From: Streptomyces noursei
Lineage (GTDB): Bacteria; Actinomycetota; Actinomycetes; Streptomycetales; Streptomycetaceae
Direction: 5' to 3'
Assembly (NCBI RefSeq): GCF_016917755.1
Contig: NZ_CP070326.1
Location: forward strand, 1,550,001 to 1,614,000
Length of the DNA stretch: 64,000 nucleotides
A model generated the notes under the pieces. It was not told where the DNA came from. It did not search any database and saw only the letters and a list, made by a program, of their open reading frames with translations. Positions 8,057-17,384 of the stretch are shown here, in pieces. A program made the position numbers and the translations under genes. How positions within the stretch are numbered: the stretch's first letter is position 1; every line of letters begins with the position of its first letter.

Positions 8057-9216
8057 GTGTCTCCGATCAGACATTCCGAAACACTGGTTACGCAGAGGGC
8101 TCTGCGCCGTCAAATTCTGTCTAGCACGGCACGGGCGAAAACGGGTAAGGCAGCGGTTCTTTCGCCCGGTCATCGACAAGGAAGTGGCCGATCGGTGGAC
8201 ACCCGCAAATCCGATCGGTGGACAGGTTATCCCGCACAATATCGCCCGACCGGGCAAGACCGCCCGACTGGGCAAGACCGCCCGACCAGGCAAGACGGCC
8301 AGCCCCTCGGGCAATATCACTCGCAAGAAAAAGGGCGATAACCGTGGAGCCCGTTCCGTAATCCGCACCGCACGGAAGATCAAAGAATTCGCCTTACGAG
8401 ATCGCACCACGGCGGAATCATCAAACCGTCGTCGCCCCCCTGCTCGACTTCCGTTGACTGAGGCCGAGATCCGGAGCGGGTTCGGACCAGGCTCGGACCA
8501 ATGCGCCACCGACGACCGCCCCGTCCGTCAATTGAGCAGGTCGGCACTACGCAGGCGCTGTACCGCCGGCAGACGAAGAAGCGGTTGTAGTGCCGCAGCA
8601 ATGACCCTGGTGCGTAATTCAGGAAGCGCGGGCGGACGGCTCGCGACCGAAGCAGCGGTCTACGACGACCTCGTCCGCGAGTACGACATGGAGCGTAGGG
8701 CCCGGAGCGCCGACCGCCCCAGCCGGACCCTGCTGCGCCGATTCTCCGACAGCGGCTCCGGCATCGGCTTCGCCACCATCAGCGAACCACCGATACTGTC
8801 CTCAACGCGCCCATGACCAGGGCGATCGCGACCGCCGTCAGCGCCAAATGACCTGCGCCCGCGTCAGGATCAGGGCCAAGTGGTCCGAGCTGCCGGCCGG
8901 CGGCGCAGCGCGATGCACAAACATCGACAAGCGCAGATGCACGGTTCCTGATGTTCAGTCAACCACGAAGGGGGACTCGTGGAAGGTGCTTACCAGTGAG
9001 GCGTTTTGGGGCGTCTTCGAGCAGTGTGCCGAGTTCCGCACGGAACCCGAGCCGCCTGAGCCACGTCTTCCTCACAGCGTTACGTGCCCCGCTGGCCGAA
9101 ATCGTCCGGGCTCCACAGATCCGGCACGGGTCACGCGATCTGAGTAGCATGCCGAGCTTCAGGAAATGAGAGTCGTTCCATAATCGCACGCCCGAACGAT
9201 GAACGGGGGCTAGCTC
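8057..9216. other. Gene-poor stretch
   Basis: About 1.16 kb without a convincing gene. It contains the promoter side of the secreted-protein gene, an 18-bp tandem repeat (8243-8296) and a short plus-strand segment near 8640-8815 (YDDLVREYDMERRARSADRP) that may be a gene scrap. Codon bias is weak throughout, and the base composition is less GC-rich than the flanks around 8100-8400. Confidence 0.5.
8243..8296. repeat. 18-bp tandem repeat, three copies
   Basis: Three adjacent copies of CGCCCGACYGGGCAAGAC: 8243-8260, 8261-8278 (C to T at position 9) and 8279-8296 (G to A at position 10). It lies in non-coding sequence upstream of the secreted-protein gene. Confidence 0.85.
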
Positions 9217-10551
9217 ATGAGCATCAGGTACGGCAGGCCAAGGATGAGGATCATCCTTGCGGTCGCCACGGCTTCAGCGATGGCAAGCGGGTTGGTGGGC
9301 GCTATCGGAGCCGGAACGGCTGCCGCGCAACCGCTCTCGCACACCTTCGCCTACACATGTTCGTCGCAGCTGATCGGCGCTCAGGCATTCACCGCGGAGA
9401 TCGGATCGGGCATCCCGGATTCGGTTGCGGTGGGCGCGCCCAGCACGCCCCTCGCCGTCAACGCGGTGGCGACGGTGGACGCGAGTTTCACCCGGTGGCT
9501 CGCCATGGCCGGTATGAAGACCCTCGGGGGCACGGTGGACGCGGGGGCCCATGTGGCCGCGCCACAGGACGACTTCGACCTCACGGTGCCCTTCCACATG
9601 GCGACGACCAACGTCCCGGCATCCGGTTCCTTCAAGGTCACGGCAACCGCCGGCGCGACCACCCGCACCTTCAGCCATCCGGGCAAGGGGACGATCACCG
9701 CCGGCGACCTCACCCTCCACCTCGTCGCGTCGAACGCGACCGGCAGCCTGGTACTGAAGGGCGACGCGCCATGCACCCTGAACCCCGGCCAGAGCAATGT
9801 CGTGGCGTCCTTCGATGTCACAAAGCCGAGTTCGGCGCCCTCCGCCACACCGAGCCCTTCGTCCGGATCGGCAGCCTCCGCCAATCCGAGGCCGACGACC
9901 GGATCGGTGGGCGTTGCCGTTCCCAAACCGTCGGTGCCAGCGGGCACCACCGGCCCCACCACCCCCAGCGCGATCACATCGGGCAACCAGAACCCCAGGG
10001 CCTCCGACACCCCGTCGGTGACGCACCCCACCCATGCGACGCCGAGGTCGACCGAGCCCACGATCGTCAGTAGGGCCTCGGCCGACGGGCTGGACACGAA
10101 GGATCTCATCCTGCTGGCCGTGGCCGTGCTCGCCGCATGCGCCGCCGCCTTCGGCCTCGGCGCGCGCCTGAAGAACCACCGCCGCACCGGTGACGACGGC
10201 GGGGATCAGCGGTACGTCGATCCGAAGCACGGCCTGCTCGTCGAAGGCGTCAAGGACGGGAAGGCCGACGCCGGTCGCCACAGGGAGAGCTCGCATGCCG
10301 CTGTCCCCCAGCATCGAGGGCGCGGCGGTCGGGCAACATCACACGGCAGCGCGAGAAGGAAGGTCACGGACGGCCGCAACGGTCTGACGGCACGTCATGT
10401 TCCACACCAGTCCGGTCGTCATGGCGTCGGTGCGCGGACCTGCGGCGGCGCCGATCTGGACAGTCAACTCCAGGACTTGCTGCAAGGCGAAGACGTCGAT
10501 GTCGTGACCGACGAGAAGCCCGGCACCGCGTACGTGCGACAGGTGCAGTGA
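9217..10551 (+). CDS. Secreted/membrane-anchored DUF6801-type surface protein
   Basis: A 444-residue protein with a signal peptide (about 1-37, ending GAGTAAAQ) and a beta-sandwich-like domain (about 40-205, opening with HTFAYTCSSQLIGAQAFTAEI and closing with PCTLNP), the pattern of the actinobacterial DUF6801 family. A Pro/Ser/Thr-rich wall-spanning linker (205-290), one transmembrane helix (KDLILLAVAVLAACAAAFGL, about 296-318) and a 125-residue polar cytoplasmic tail follow. The two cysteines bracketing the domain probably form a disulfide. The long tail is unusual for a surface protein and contains a G/R/H-rich stretch. ATG 9217 has GGGGG 8 bp upstream. A strong hairpin follows and separates it from the NACHT operon. 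Confidence 0.75.
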   Translation: MSIRYGRPRMRIILAVATASAMASGLVGAIGAGTAAAQPLSHTFAYTCSSQLIGAQAFTAEIGSGIPDSVAVGAPSTPLAVNAVATVDASFTRWLAMAGMKTLGGTVDAGAHVAAPQDDFDLTVPFHMATTNVPASGSFKVTATAGATTRTFSHPGKGTITAGDLTLHLVASNATGSLVLKGDAPCTLNPGQSNVVASFDVTKPSSAPSATPSPSSGSAASANPRPTTGSVGVAVPKPSVPAGTTGPTTPSAITSGNQNPRASDTPSVTHPTHATPRSTEPTIVSRASADGLDTKDLILLAVAVLAACAAAFGLGARLKNHRRTGDDGGDQRYVDPKHGLLVEGVKDGKADAGRHRESSHAAVPQHRGRGGRATSHGSARRKVTDGRNGLTARHVPHQSGRHGVGARTCGGADLDSQLQDLLQGEDVDVVTDEKPGTAYVRQVQ

Positions 10552-10588
10552 CCGACCACCGCCTGTGTGGTGGTGGCTCGAACAGGGC

Positions 10589-10616
10589 AGCAGGCAGGCA
10601 CAGTTGCCTGCCTGCT
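10589..10616 (+). terminator. 12-bp-stem hairpin terminator
   Basis: AGCAGGCAGGCA, a CAGT loop and the exact complement form a perfect 12-bp stem, 38 bp past the DUF6801-type stop codon and upstream of the NACHT operon. There is no T-run. It could also act as an attenuator for the downstream pair. Confidence 0.7.
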
Positions 10617-10671
10617 GGGGGGCGGAACGGCCGCTGAAAACCGACTGTCGGCGCGAAGGGAGGTGCCTCTG

Positions 10672-10869
10672 TTGACTGAGATCGGCCCGTTACTCGGCCA
10701 GATCGTGCCTGCGGCTGAAGCAGTGGCGGGTGCGCACGGCGTCGGCGTGCCGAGCAGGGCCGCGAACGCACGGGCCGCACAGGCCACCGGGGCGCGCGGC
10801 GTCTCCCGCACGGACAGTGCCGGGATCATCGCCACCGGCGATGGCGCGACCAACATCCGGTACCGGTGA
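10672..10869 (+). CDS. 65-residue ORF translationally coupled to the NACHT NTPase
   Basis: A small ORF starting at TTG 10672 with GGGAGG 8 bp upstream and ending in TGA that overlaps the GTG of the next gene (GTGA). The first half is a predicted helix (EIGPLLGQIVPAAEAVAGA). The C-terminus reads DSAGIIATGDGATNIRYR, a Gly/Asp/Asn motif similar in style to the ITVGNVSGVLNIGDHAVNLN stretch at residues 26-45 of the NTPase. Such short repeats occur in partner or adaptor segments of actinobacterial NTPase conflict systems. The overlap implies stoichiometric synthesis, so I infer a subunit or regulator of the NTPase. The frame is open further upstream to 10567, but no ribosome-binding site supports that start. 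Confidence 0.55.
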   Translation: MTEIGPLLGQIVPAAEAVAGAHGVGVPSRAANARAAQATGARGVSRTDSAGIIATGDGATNIRYR

Positions 10870-13634
10870 GCGCCGTGCCGGATCCACAGGAGTCGGAGCC
10901 CGCCGCACATATCCCTGGCCAGTCGGGCGGCAAGCCGTCGATCACGGTCGGCAACGTCTCGGGCGTCCTCAATATCGGCGACCACGCGGTCAACCTCAAC
11001 GTGCTCTTCGACAAAGGGTTCTCAGCCGAGGGCGCGCTCACCGAGTTGGTCAAGGAGCTCGTGGATGCGGTCCGCGCCGAGCGCCGCTCCGTCGATGACG
11101 AGCTGGCCGACAAGGCCGATCTGCTCGCGCGTGAGGTCCGCGCGCGCCTGAAGCGCGAGGTGGAACAACTGCGGCTACCGGATCGGGAGCTGCCTGTGCA
11201 CTGGCAACCGGTGCACGGGAAAGCACCCGACCGCGAAGACCTCCGTAATGGCCGGACTGGGACAACGCATGCTCCCCCGCGGCACCTCGGCAGTCAAAGG
11301 GACGCCATCACGGCCCTCCTCAAACGGGAAACGTCCCGCTGGCTGATGGTGCTGGGTCGGGAGGGCTCCGGGAAGAGCACCCTGGCCCTGCGTTTCGCGC
11401 TGAGCCGCCTGGAAGCGCGTCCCCTCACCCGCAAGGCACCGGTTCCGGTCATCTTCAGTCTCGGATCATGGAATCCCGACACCACCCAGCTGCGGGACTG
11501 GTTGATCGGCCGGTTGGAGCGGGATCATCCCCTTCTCGCCGAGGCAAGCCCCAGCGGGAGTACGTGGGCCGCCACGCTGGTGGATGCCGACTACGTGCTA
11601 CCGGTCCTGGACGGGTTTGACGAGATCGCCATCGGCTTGTGCAAAGACGCACTGATCGCACTCAACAGCTGCACCTTGCCGCTGCTCGTGACCAGTCGCC
11701 GCGCCGAGATCGAAGCCGCCAGGGAAGAAACCAGGGTTGTGCCCTCCGCCGACGCCATCGAGTTGATCGATCTCGACCTGGACGACTCCGTCACATACCT
11801 CCAGGAGGCCACCGACACCGCACTCCCCACGCTCCCCGGCAGTACGGACGTCGGCCCCCTCACCGGGTGGGCCCATGTCCTGAGTGAATTGCGCCGCCCT
11901 ACCCACACACCGGCCGCCGCCACTCTCGCCGCCGTGTTGACCACCCCCTTGATGGTCACACTTGCCCGATTCGTCTACGAATCCGAGCGTGACCCGTCGG
12001 AACTGCTGGACACCGAGAAGTTCGGCACCCGAGAAGCCCTTGAGAGACACCTCCTGGACACCTTCGTCCCCACCGCCTACAGGCGCGCTCTCAGCAAAGG
12101 GGGCGCAGCACGAGATCACCGGCGCTGGGACACCAAACGCGCCCAGCACTGGCTCGGCTACCTCGCCGCACATGTGACGGAACTCAACACGCCCGACATC
12201 GAATGGTGGCGGCTGGGGACCACCGTGAAGCTGCGCTGGCGCATGCTGTGGGTCGGGATCACGGTCGGAATCGCGTCCGGCCTGGTGGCCGGGCTCGTGT
12301 ACGGAGTCGAGGGCGGGCTCGCGTCCGGACCCGTGTACGGGCTCGTGACGGCATGCGTCTCCGGCCCGGTGAACGGGCTCGCGATGGGTCTGACCTTCGC
12401 CCTCATGCACGGGTTCGTCACGAAGATGAAGGTCGGCGGCCCGCTGTTCGAACCGTCGCTCATGGAGATCAGGCTTCAGGACTGGACGAAGACAAGACTG
12501 CGGGCGAGCTTCCGCCCCAGAGTCACCGGCGGGCTCGCCGGTGGTCTCCTGTTCGGAGCCCTGTGGGCGTTCGGAAGTTCGGCGCTGTCAGCCCTCCTGG
12601 GCGATCCCGGGACCACGATCGCGCTGGGCTCGGCGGCGGAGCTCGCGGCGGGTATCGTTCTGGGGTTCGTGATGGGGCTCATCGCCGCGCTCGGAGCCGG
12701 GTTCGAGACTGTCATCCCGAGAGAGAAACGCGCCCTCCCGTCGGACCTGTTGAACACCAACCGCGCCACCGTGCTCAAGCAGCTACTCGCGGTCGGGCTG
12801 GTCATCGGGCCCGGGTACGGGATCGTGTTCGGGCTCACGGACACTCCCCTGACCGGAACCGGGGCCGGGCTGGCGGCCGGAACCATGGTCGCGCTCGGGG
12901 TCGGCACCATGACCGCCTGGGGTCGTTGGGTGGTCCTGGCCCGGATCTGGCTACCCCTGACGGGATGGTTGCCGAGGGACGTGGACGCGTTCCTGCGGGA
13001 CGCCTGCGAGCGCGAGGTCCTGCGCCAGGTCGGCACGGTCTACCAGTTCCGCCATGCCCAGCTCCGGGACCACCTGTGCGCGGCCGCCGGCACCTTGCCC
13101 GAGCGCATCGTTCACCGCATCGGCGGTCTGGACCGCCTGTTCGACGTCGCCGACACCGATGGCGACGGCTACGTCGACGGGGCCGACTACCAGCGGATCG
13201 TCGATCGCTACCGCGCCGCCTACCAACTCGCCGCGGACGCCCCCGAGGCGAGGGCTCTGGCGTTCTTCTACCGGGAGTACTGGACCTGTCTGCAGCGCCA
13301 CGCGAAGATCCACGGCCGCCTGTCCCGCGAACAGCACCGCACCGCTGCCGGCGCGACCACCACAGACCCGGCTCTGCGCGAGCCGGTGGCGGTCTTCGGA
13401 GCGACGGTGTTCGAGATCATCGACGCGGACCGCGATGGCTGCATCGGCGAGAGGGAGCTGACCCGGTACCTCGAAATGTGGGACCTCGCCGCAGACGCCT
13501 CGCGCGTGCTGGGCCAGCTGGACACCGACGACGACGGCTGCCTCAGCAAGGACGATCTGAGCCGCGCGATCAACGCGTACTTCCACTCCCCCGACCTGGG
13601 GGGCACGGGCAGCGTGTTCTTCGGTGTCGGGTAA
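10866..13634 (+). CDS. NACHT-type STAND NTPase with membrane module and C-terminal EF-hands
   Basis: A 922-residue multidomain protein. Residues 26-45 carry a short Gly/Asn motif, and 50-105 form a helical, possibly coiled-coil segment. The NTPase follows: Walker A GREGSGKST (164-172), Walker B VLPVLDGFDE (244-253) with the paired acids typical of NACHT, and LVTSRR (sensor-1 region, 274-279). Residues about 455-695 hold several Gly-rich hydrophobic stretches likely to span or insert in the membrane. YQFRHAQLRDHL (726-737) is the usual end of this actinobacterial NACHT family. Beyond it sit three canonical EF-hand loops, D763-D774, D853-E864 and D886-D897, in a calerythrin-like arrangement. 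I infer a Ca2+-responsive, membrane-associated switch, possibly a defence or stress protein. GTG 10866 overlaps the upstream small ORF. Confidence 0.85.
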   Translation: MSAVPDPQESEPAAHIPGQSGGKPSITVGNVSGVLNIGDHAVNLNVLFDKGFSAEGALTELVKELVDAVRAERRSVDDELADKADLLAREVRARLKREVEQLRLPDRELPVHWQPVHGKAPDREDLRNGRTGTTHAPPRHLGSQRDAITALLKRETSRWLMVLGREGSGKSTLALRFALSRLEARPLTRKAPVPVIFSLGSWNPDTTQLRDWLIGRLERDHPLLAEASPSGSTWAATLVDADYVLPVLDGFDEIAIGLCKDALIALNSCTLPLLVTSRRAEIEAAREETRVVPSADAIELIDLDLDDSVTYLQEATDTALPTLPGSTDVGPLTGWAHVLSELRRPTHTPAAATLAAVLTTPLMVTLARFVYESERDPSELLDTEKFGTREALERHLLDTFVPTAYRRALSKGGAARDHRRWDTKRAQHWLGYLAAHVTELNTPDIEWWRLGTTVKLRWRMLWVGITVGIASGLVAGLVYGVEGGLASGPVYGLVTACVSGPVNGLAMGLTFALMHGFVTKMKVGGPLFEPSLMEIRLQDWTKTRLRASFRPRVTGGLAGGLLFGALWAFGSSALSALLGDPGTTIALGSAAELAAGIVLGFVMGLIAALGAGFETVIPREKRALPSDLLNTNRATVLKQLLAVGLVIGPGYGIVFGLTDTPLTGTGAGLAAGTMVALGVGTMTAWGRWVVLARIWLPLTGWLPRDVDAFLRDACEREVLRQVGTVYQFRHAQLRDHLCAAAGTLPERIVHRIGGLDRLFDVADTDGDGYVDGADYQRIVDRYRAAYQLAADAPEARALAFFYREYWTCLQRHAKIHGRLSREQHRTAAGATTTDPALREPVAVFGATVFEIIDADRDGCIGERELTRYLEMWDLAADASRVLGQLDTDDDGCLSKDDLSRAINAYFHSPDLGGTGSVFFGVG

Positions 13635-13835
13635 CCCCCGGGGTTTTCAGCGGAGTTGGTCCAGGCGAGTTCCGGGCGCCGATCGCGGACCGGGCTGACC
13701 GCTTCGAGGGCCGCGCCCAGCCGCAGTCCGGCTCCGACACGCGCCCGACGGCAACTCCGCGCCACACCCCGCCAGTCGGCCCAGCCGGCCCAACCCGCCC
13801 AGTCATCCCGGCCGGTGTGCGCACGCGGGGAGCGG

Positions 13836-14762
13836 TCACCGGCACTCGCTGCACACCTGGCCCGGGCCGTTCTGCTGTCGTACGACCTCCTCAGCCGCCC
13901 CGGCGAAGGCCCGGATCCGAACGGTCTCCGTCGCCGCACGCCACACCAGGCCGTACTCCAAAGGCGGGGCCTCGGCGAACGGAACGTACGCGACGTTGGG
14001 GCGGGCGTAGTACCTGACCTCGTGCGACGCAACCGGATGCACTCCGCGGCCCGCACCGACGAGGGCCAGGAGCTCCTGCCGGGTCGTGGCCTCCCCAACG
14101 CGCTCGACGGGACTGCCGTCGGGGGTGGTGCGGGGCAGGAGATGGTCGAGCCAGTAGTCGGGGACGGGGCCGGAGAGGCTGATCACCTTGTCCCTCGCGA
14201 GATCGTCGAGCCGTACCGATTCCCGGCGCGCGAAGGGATGCCGGGTGGAGACGGCCAGGACACGGCTGTCGGAGATGAGCACGGGACCGGTCCGCAGATC
14301 GGGCTCGGACACGGGGAACTGGCCCAGCAGCAGATCGAGTTCACCCCTGCGCAGCGGACCGAGGGGATCCCCGAGCGGTGCCTCGTGGAGCGCGACTTCC
14401 CCGGCGCCGGGATGGCTCTCGCGGTACGCGGACGCGGCGAACAGCACCATTTCGCCCGCCAGCGGGCTGGTGAACCCGACCCGCAGCGGCTCGGCGAGGC
14501 CGCGGCCGGCGGCAACCGCCTTCTCGACGCCTGCTCTGATGAGCTCGTAGCCGGGGCGGACGTCGTTGAGGAAATCGCGTCCGACCGGCGTCAGTTCCAC
14601 ACGTCTGCTGGTCCGGTCGAACAGCGCGGTGCCGATCTGCCGCTCCAGCTGTTTGATGGTCTGGCTGACCCTGGCCTGGGACACGAAGAGCCGCTGCGCG
14701 GTGCGGCCGAAGTGCAGTTCCTCCGCGAGGGTCAGGAAGATTTCGAGATCTCGGCGTTCCAT
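13836..14762 (-). CDS. LysR-family transcriptional regulator
   Basis: A 308-residue LysR regulator: N-terminal winged helix (MERRDLEIFLTLAEELHFGR, QARVSQTIKQLERQIGTALFD, SRRVELTPVGRDFL) and a periplasmic-binding-protein-like effector domain from about residue 90 (LRVGFTSPLAGEMVLFA). ATG 14762 matches the family N-terminus exactly; earlier starts only add an Ala-rich leader that overlaps the operator. It is divergent from an SDR gene with a perfect inverted repeat between them, so it probably controls the SDR and itself in response to an unknown ligand. Its 3' end faces the NACHT gene across a 201-bp gap. Confidence 0.93.
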   Translation of the reverse strand: MERRDLEIFLTLAEELHFGRTAQRLFVSQARVSQTIKQLERQIGTALFDRTSRRVELTPVGRDFLNDVRPGYELIRAGVEKAVAAGRGLAEPLRVGFTSPLAGEMVLFAASAYRESHPGAGEVALHEAPLGDPLGPLRRGELDLLLGQFPVSEPDLRTGPVLISDSRVLAVSTRHPFARRESVRLDDLARDKVISLSGPVPDYWLDHLLPRTTPDGSPVERVGEATTRQELLALVGAGRGVHPVASHEVRYYARPNVAYVPFAEAPPLEYGLVWRAATETVRIRAFAGAAEEVVRQQNGPGQVCSECR

Positions 14763-14776
14763 AAGGCACAGGTTAT

Positions 14777-14793
14777 GGATCACGGAGTGATCC
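14777..14793. promoter_or_regulatory. LysR operator (inverted repeat)
   Basis: GGATCAC-GGA-GTGATCC, perfect 7-bp arms, in the 71-bp gap between the divergent LysR and SDR starts. It fits a recognition site for the adjacent LysR protein and would cover both start regions. Confidence 0.65.
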
Positions 14794-14833
14794 GTCATTG
14801 TTCGAGGTGCGGCGGCCGCCGAAGCTGGAGCAC

Positions 14834-15592
14834 ATGAACACACAGCCGAACACCGCCGCCGCCCGGACCCTCACTGCGCAACCGCTCGCCATCATCACCG
14901 GAGCCAGCTCGGGCATCGGCGCTGCCACCGCCCGCGCCCTCTCCGATCTCGGCCACCCGCTGCTCCTCCTGGCCCGCAGGGTCGAGCGGACCGAAGCCCT
15001 CGGCCTTCCCAACGCCCTCGCCCGCTCCGTCGACGTCACCGATGCCAGGGAAGTGGCCGCCGCCGTCCGGGAGGCGGAGGAGCTGTACGGGCACGCCGAC
15101 CTGATCGTCAACAACGCGGGCGTGATGCTGCTCGGGGAGGTGGCCCACCAGGATGCAGCCGAGTGGGAGCGGATGTTCGACGTCAACGTACGGGGCCTGC
15201 TCCACGGCGTTCGAGCCGTGCTGCCCGGCATGATCGAGCGTGGCAGCGGGACGATCGTCAACGTCAGCTCGGTCGCGGGCCGCAGGACATACGCCAACCA
15301 CACCGTCTACAGCGGCAGCAAGTTCGCCGTGCACGGTATGTCCGAGAGTCTGCGCGAGGAGGTTTCGGGGCACGGCGTGCGCGTGATCACCATCGCCCCC
15401 GGGGCGGTGGAGACCGAGTTGCTCTCACACACCACGGACGAGGCCGTGAAGGCCGACTACCAAGCCTTCAAGGACTCGATCGAGGTGCTGGTCCCCGAGG
15501 ACGTGGCAGCGGCGATCACCTTCGCGTACCGGCAGCCGCAGCGCGTCACCCTGCGCGAACTGGTGCTCGCGGCCACCGCCCAGGCTGCATGA
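14834..15592 (+). CDS. Short-chain dehydrogenase/reductase
   Basis: A classical SDR of 252 residues. Cofactor motif TGASSGIG is near residue 20, the NNAG motif (LIVNNAGVMLLGE) near 92, the catalytic Ser in IVNVSSVAGRR near 145 and YSGSK (catalytic Tyr and Lys) near 160. An Arg-Arg pair after the second strand (LLARRVER) suggests NADP(H). The PGAVETELLSHTTDE loop resembles the SDR subgroup annotated as oxidoreductases acting on small ketones or alcohols. ATG 14834 is preceded by GGAG; a longer frame from 14798 would start inside the regulatory region. It is probably controlled by the divergent LysR. Confidence 0.9.
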   Translation: MNTQPNTAAARTLTAQPLAIITGASSGIGAATARALSDLGHPLLLLARRVERTEALGLPNALARSVDVTDAREVAAAVREAEELYGHADLIVNNAGVMLLGEVAHQDAAEWERMFDVNVRGLLHGVRAVLPGMIERGSGTIVNVSSVAGRRTYANHTVYSGSKFAVHGMSESLREEVSGHGVRVITIAPGAVETELLSHTTDEAVKADYQAFKDSIEVLVPEDVAAAITFAYRQPQRVTLRELVLAATAQAA

Positions 15593-15604
15593 CCTGCCTG
15601 CGTG

Positions 15605-15621
15605 CCTGGGCCAGGCCCAGG
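15605..15621. terminator. Palindrome between convergent genes
   Basis: CCTGGGCC-A-GGCCCAGG, perfect 8-bp arms, 13 bp past the SDR stop and between it and the convergent serine hydrolase. It is likely a bidirectional terminator, although the one-base centre means the tip must open. Confidence 0.45.
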
Positions 15622-15698
15622 GTCTGGCCCCGCGACTGGCTCTGGGACTGGCCCTGGGATACGTGCCGGCGTGGGGAGAGCGACTCGCGCCGCCCCGG

Positions 15699-16817
15699 TC
15701 AGCCGTACATCGCCACACGGTAGAGAGCCGCAAGCGCGTCGTCGATGGGGTGGAGCTGCGGCGTGCCCGAGGAGTCGAGCCTGTGCCACCGCTGCAGGTT
15801 GACCGCGACGGCCATCTGGCGCTCGCCGTCGGCACGGATCATGGCCAGCGCTCCGGCACCCCACACCGTGCCGCCGTGGCCCCAGAAGGTGCTCTGCCCG
15901 GCAGCTTCCATCGGGTACAGGCCGAGGCCGTAGTCGATCGTCTTCCCCTCTTGGGAGACGACCGGGACGGTGCGTTGCATCTGCGCCAGCGACGACGGAC
16001 TGACGATCTCGCCCGCCAGCAGCATGCCGAAGAAGCGGTTGAGGTCCGTGACCGTCGAGATCAGTGAGGCCGCCGGCCCCACCCATGACATGTCGTGGAC
16101 GCTGTAGTCGCGCGGCGGGTCGATCATGCCGAACCACGCCTCGTACATCTGCGAGTGCGGCCCGTTGACGTAGGGGGTGGTGGGGAGTTCGGTGTCCCGG
16201 AGCCCGGCGCGTTCGATGACGTTCCGGGTGATGTACTGCTCGGCGGGAGTGCCGGTTACGTGTTCCAACAGTGCGCCGAGGAGCAGGTAGTTGGTGTTGG
16301 AGTACAGCCCCGGAGTGCCACCGGGGGCGCCGACGGCAGGTGCGGTGACCCCCATCTCGATCAGTTCGGTGGAGTGGAACCGCGTGAGCCGGTGGTCGTC
16401 CAGGCTCGCCGGCCTGGTGTCCGCGAAGGGGGGAAACCCCTTGAGGGACGGGTAGGCGTAAGGGAGGTACTCGGCGAGGCCGCTGGTGTGGTTGATCAAC
16501 ATCCGGACCGTGATCGCGTCACCGCGTTCCCCGGGAACCAGCTTCGGAAGGTACCTGCTGATCGGCGTGTCCAGACCGATCTGGCCACGCTCGACCTGCT
16601 GCAGAACCGCGGCGACGGTGAAGGTCTTGGTGATGCTGCCGACGCGGTGCCGCATGTCGGCGGTGACGGGGCGACCGGTGGCGACATCGGCGACCCCGGC
16701 GGCGCCGCGCCAGACCTGGTCGCCGTCGCGCACCTCGGCGAACAGGCCCGGCATCCCGGCGCGGTGGACGTCTTCCATGGCGGCGTTCAGCTTCACGGGA
16801 TCCAGTGGATTCGTCAC
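15699..16817 (-). CDS. Serine hydrolase (beta-lactamase / DD-peptidase fold, S12-like)
   Basis: 372 residues. The catalytic tetrad is visible: S61-x-x-K64 in VGSITKTF, the Tyr of YSNTN near 185 and HGG in FWGHGGTVWG near 325. This is the class C beta-lactamase/D-aminopeptidase/esterase fold. There is no signal peptide, so a cytoplasmic esterase or amidase role is more likely than cell-wall work. GTG 16817 is chosen because AAAGGA lies 10 bp upstream and the conserved region starts soon after. Upstream sequence to about 17380 is degraded, so no partner is evident. Confidence 0.88.
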   Translation of the reverse strand: MTNPLDPVKLNAAMEDVHRAGMPGLFAEVRDGDQVWRGAAGVADVATGRPVTADMRHRVGSITKTFTVAAVLQQVERGQIGLDTPISRYLPKLVPGERGDAITVRMLINHTSGLAEYLPYAYPSLKGFPPFADTRPASLDDHRLTRFHSTELIEMGVTAPAVGAPGGTPGLYSNTNYLLLGALLEHVTGTPAEQYITRNVIERAGLRDTELPTTPYVNGPHSQMYEAWFGMIDPPRDYSVHDMSWVGPAASLISTVTDLNRFFGMLLAGEIVSPSSLAQMQRTVPVVSQEGKTIDYGLGLYPMEAAGQSTFWGHGGTVWGAGALAMIRADGERQMAVAVNLQRWHRLDSSGTPQLHPIDDALAALYRVAMYG

Positions 16818-17384
16818 AGCATGCGTCCTTTCGTAGGCCCCGGGGCGGGTTCCACGTAGGTCGCCAGACCGGGGTGACAGGGCACGAGCAGCAGCACGCC
16901 GCCCCCTATGCCACCGGGGCCCTCGGCGCACTCATGTCCTCATTATGCACGCAGCGCGTGCAACACCAAGCGCATATGTGGGGCTGAGCCTCTTCGAGAG
17001 GAGGGGCGAGATGGCCGGCCGAGGGCGCTGGTCGACGTCGCGGTACTGGGCGCCGGCCAGGAGGCCCACGTCGACCTCAGCCGTCGGGTGTGTCTGCGCT
17101 CCCTGCGCGCGGGCGCGAAGCGCAGGGCGTCGGTGGCTTCGCGCGCCACGTGCACCGTGACGCTCGTCGCCGAGCGGTCTACCGCCAGGACGCCCGACAG
17201 CCCCTCCCAGGCGACGTCACGGGGCGCGGGACCACATTCAGGCACCGTGAAGGCGACGTCCACGGAGGGCCGGCGCGCGGGCGCCCCGCCTCCGGCTCGG
17301 ACAGCGTGCCCCCCATGTGCGTCAGGTACGCGATGGCCGACATGCGGTCGTCGGGAGAGAGGCGGTCGGGGACGTATCCGACGA
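16818..17384 (-). other. Degraded coding sequence, unidentified
   Basis: No intact gene. The minus strand keeps one protein-like stretch around 17110-17205 (LSGVLAVDRSATSVTVHVAR, then EATDALRF), after which frames shift repeatedly. It probably belongs to a second dead gene next to the P450 remnant. Too little remains to name the family. Confidence 0.4.

Noticed and set aside
8057..8509. Extended start (8509) for the secreted protein
   Set aside because: It would bury the signal peptide behind about 150 low-complexity residues translated from the 18-bp repeat region.
12203..14017. 604-codon Arg/Gly-rich plus-strand open frame
   Set aside because: Out-of-frame reading of the NACHT gene; low complexity.
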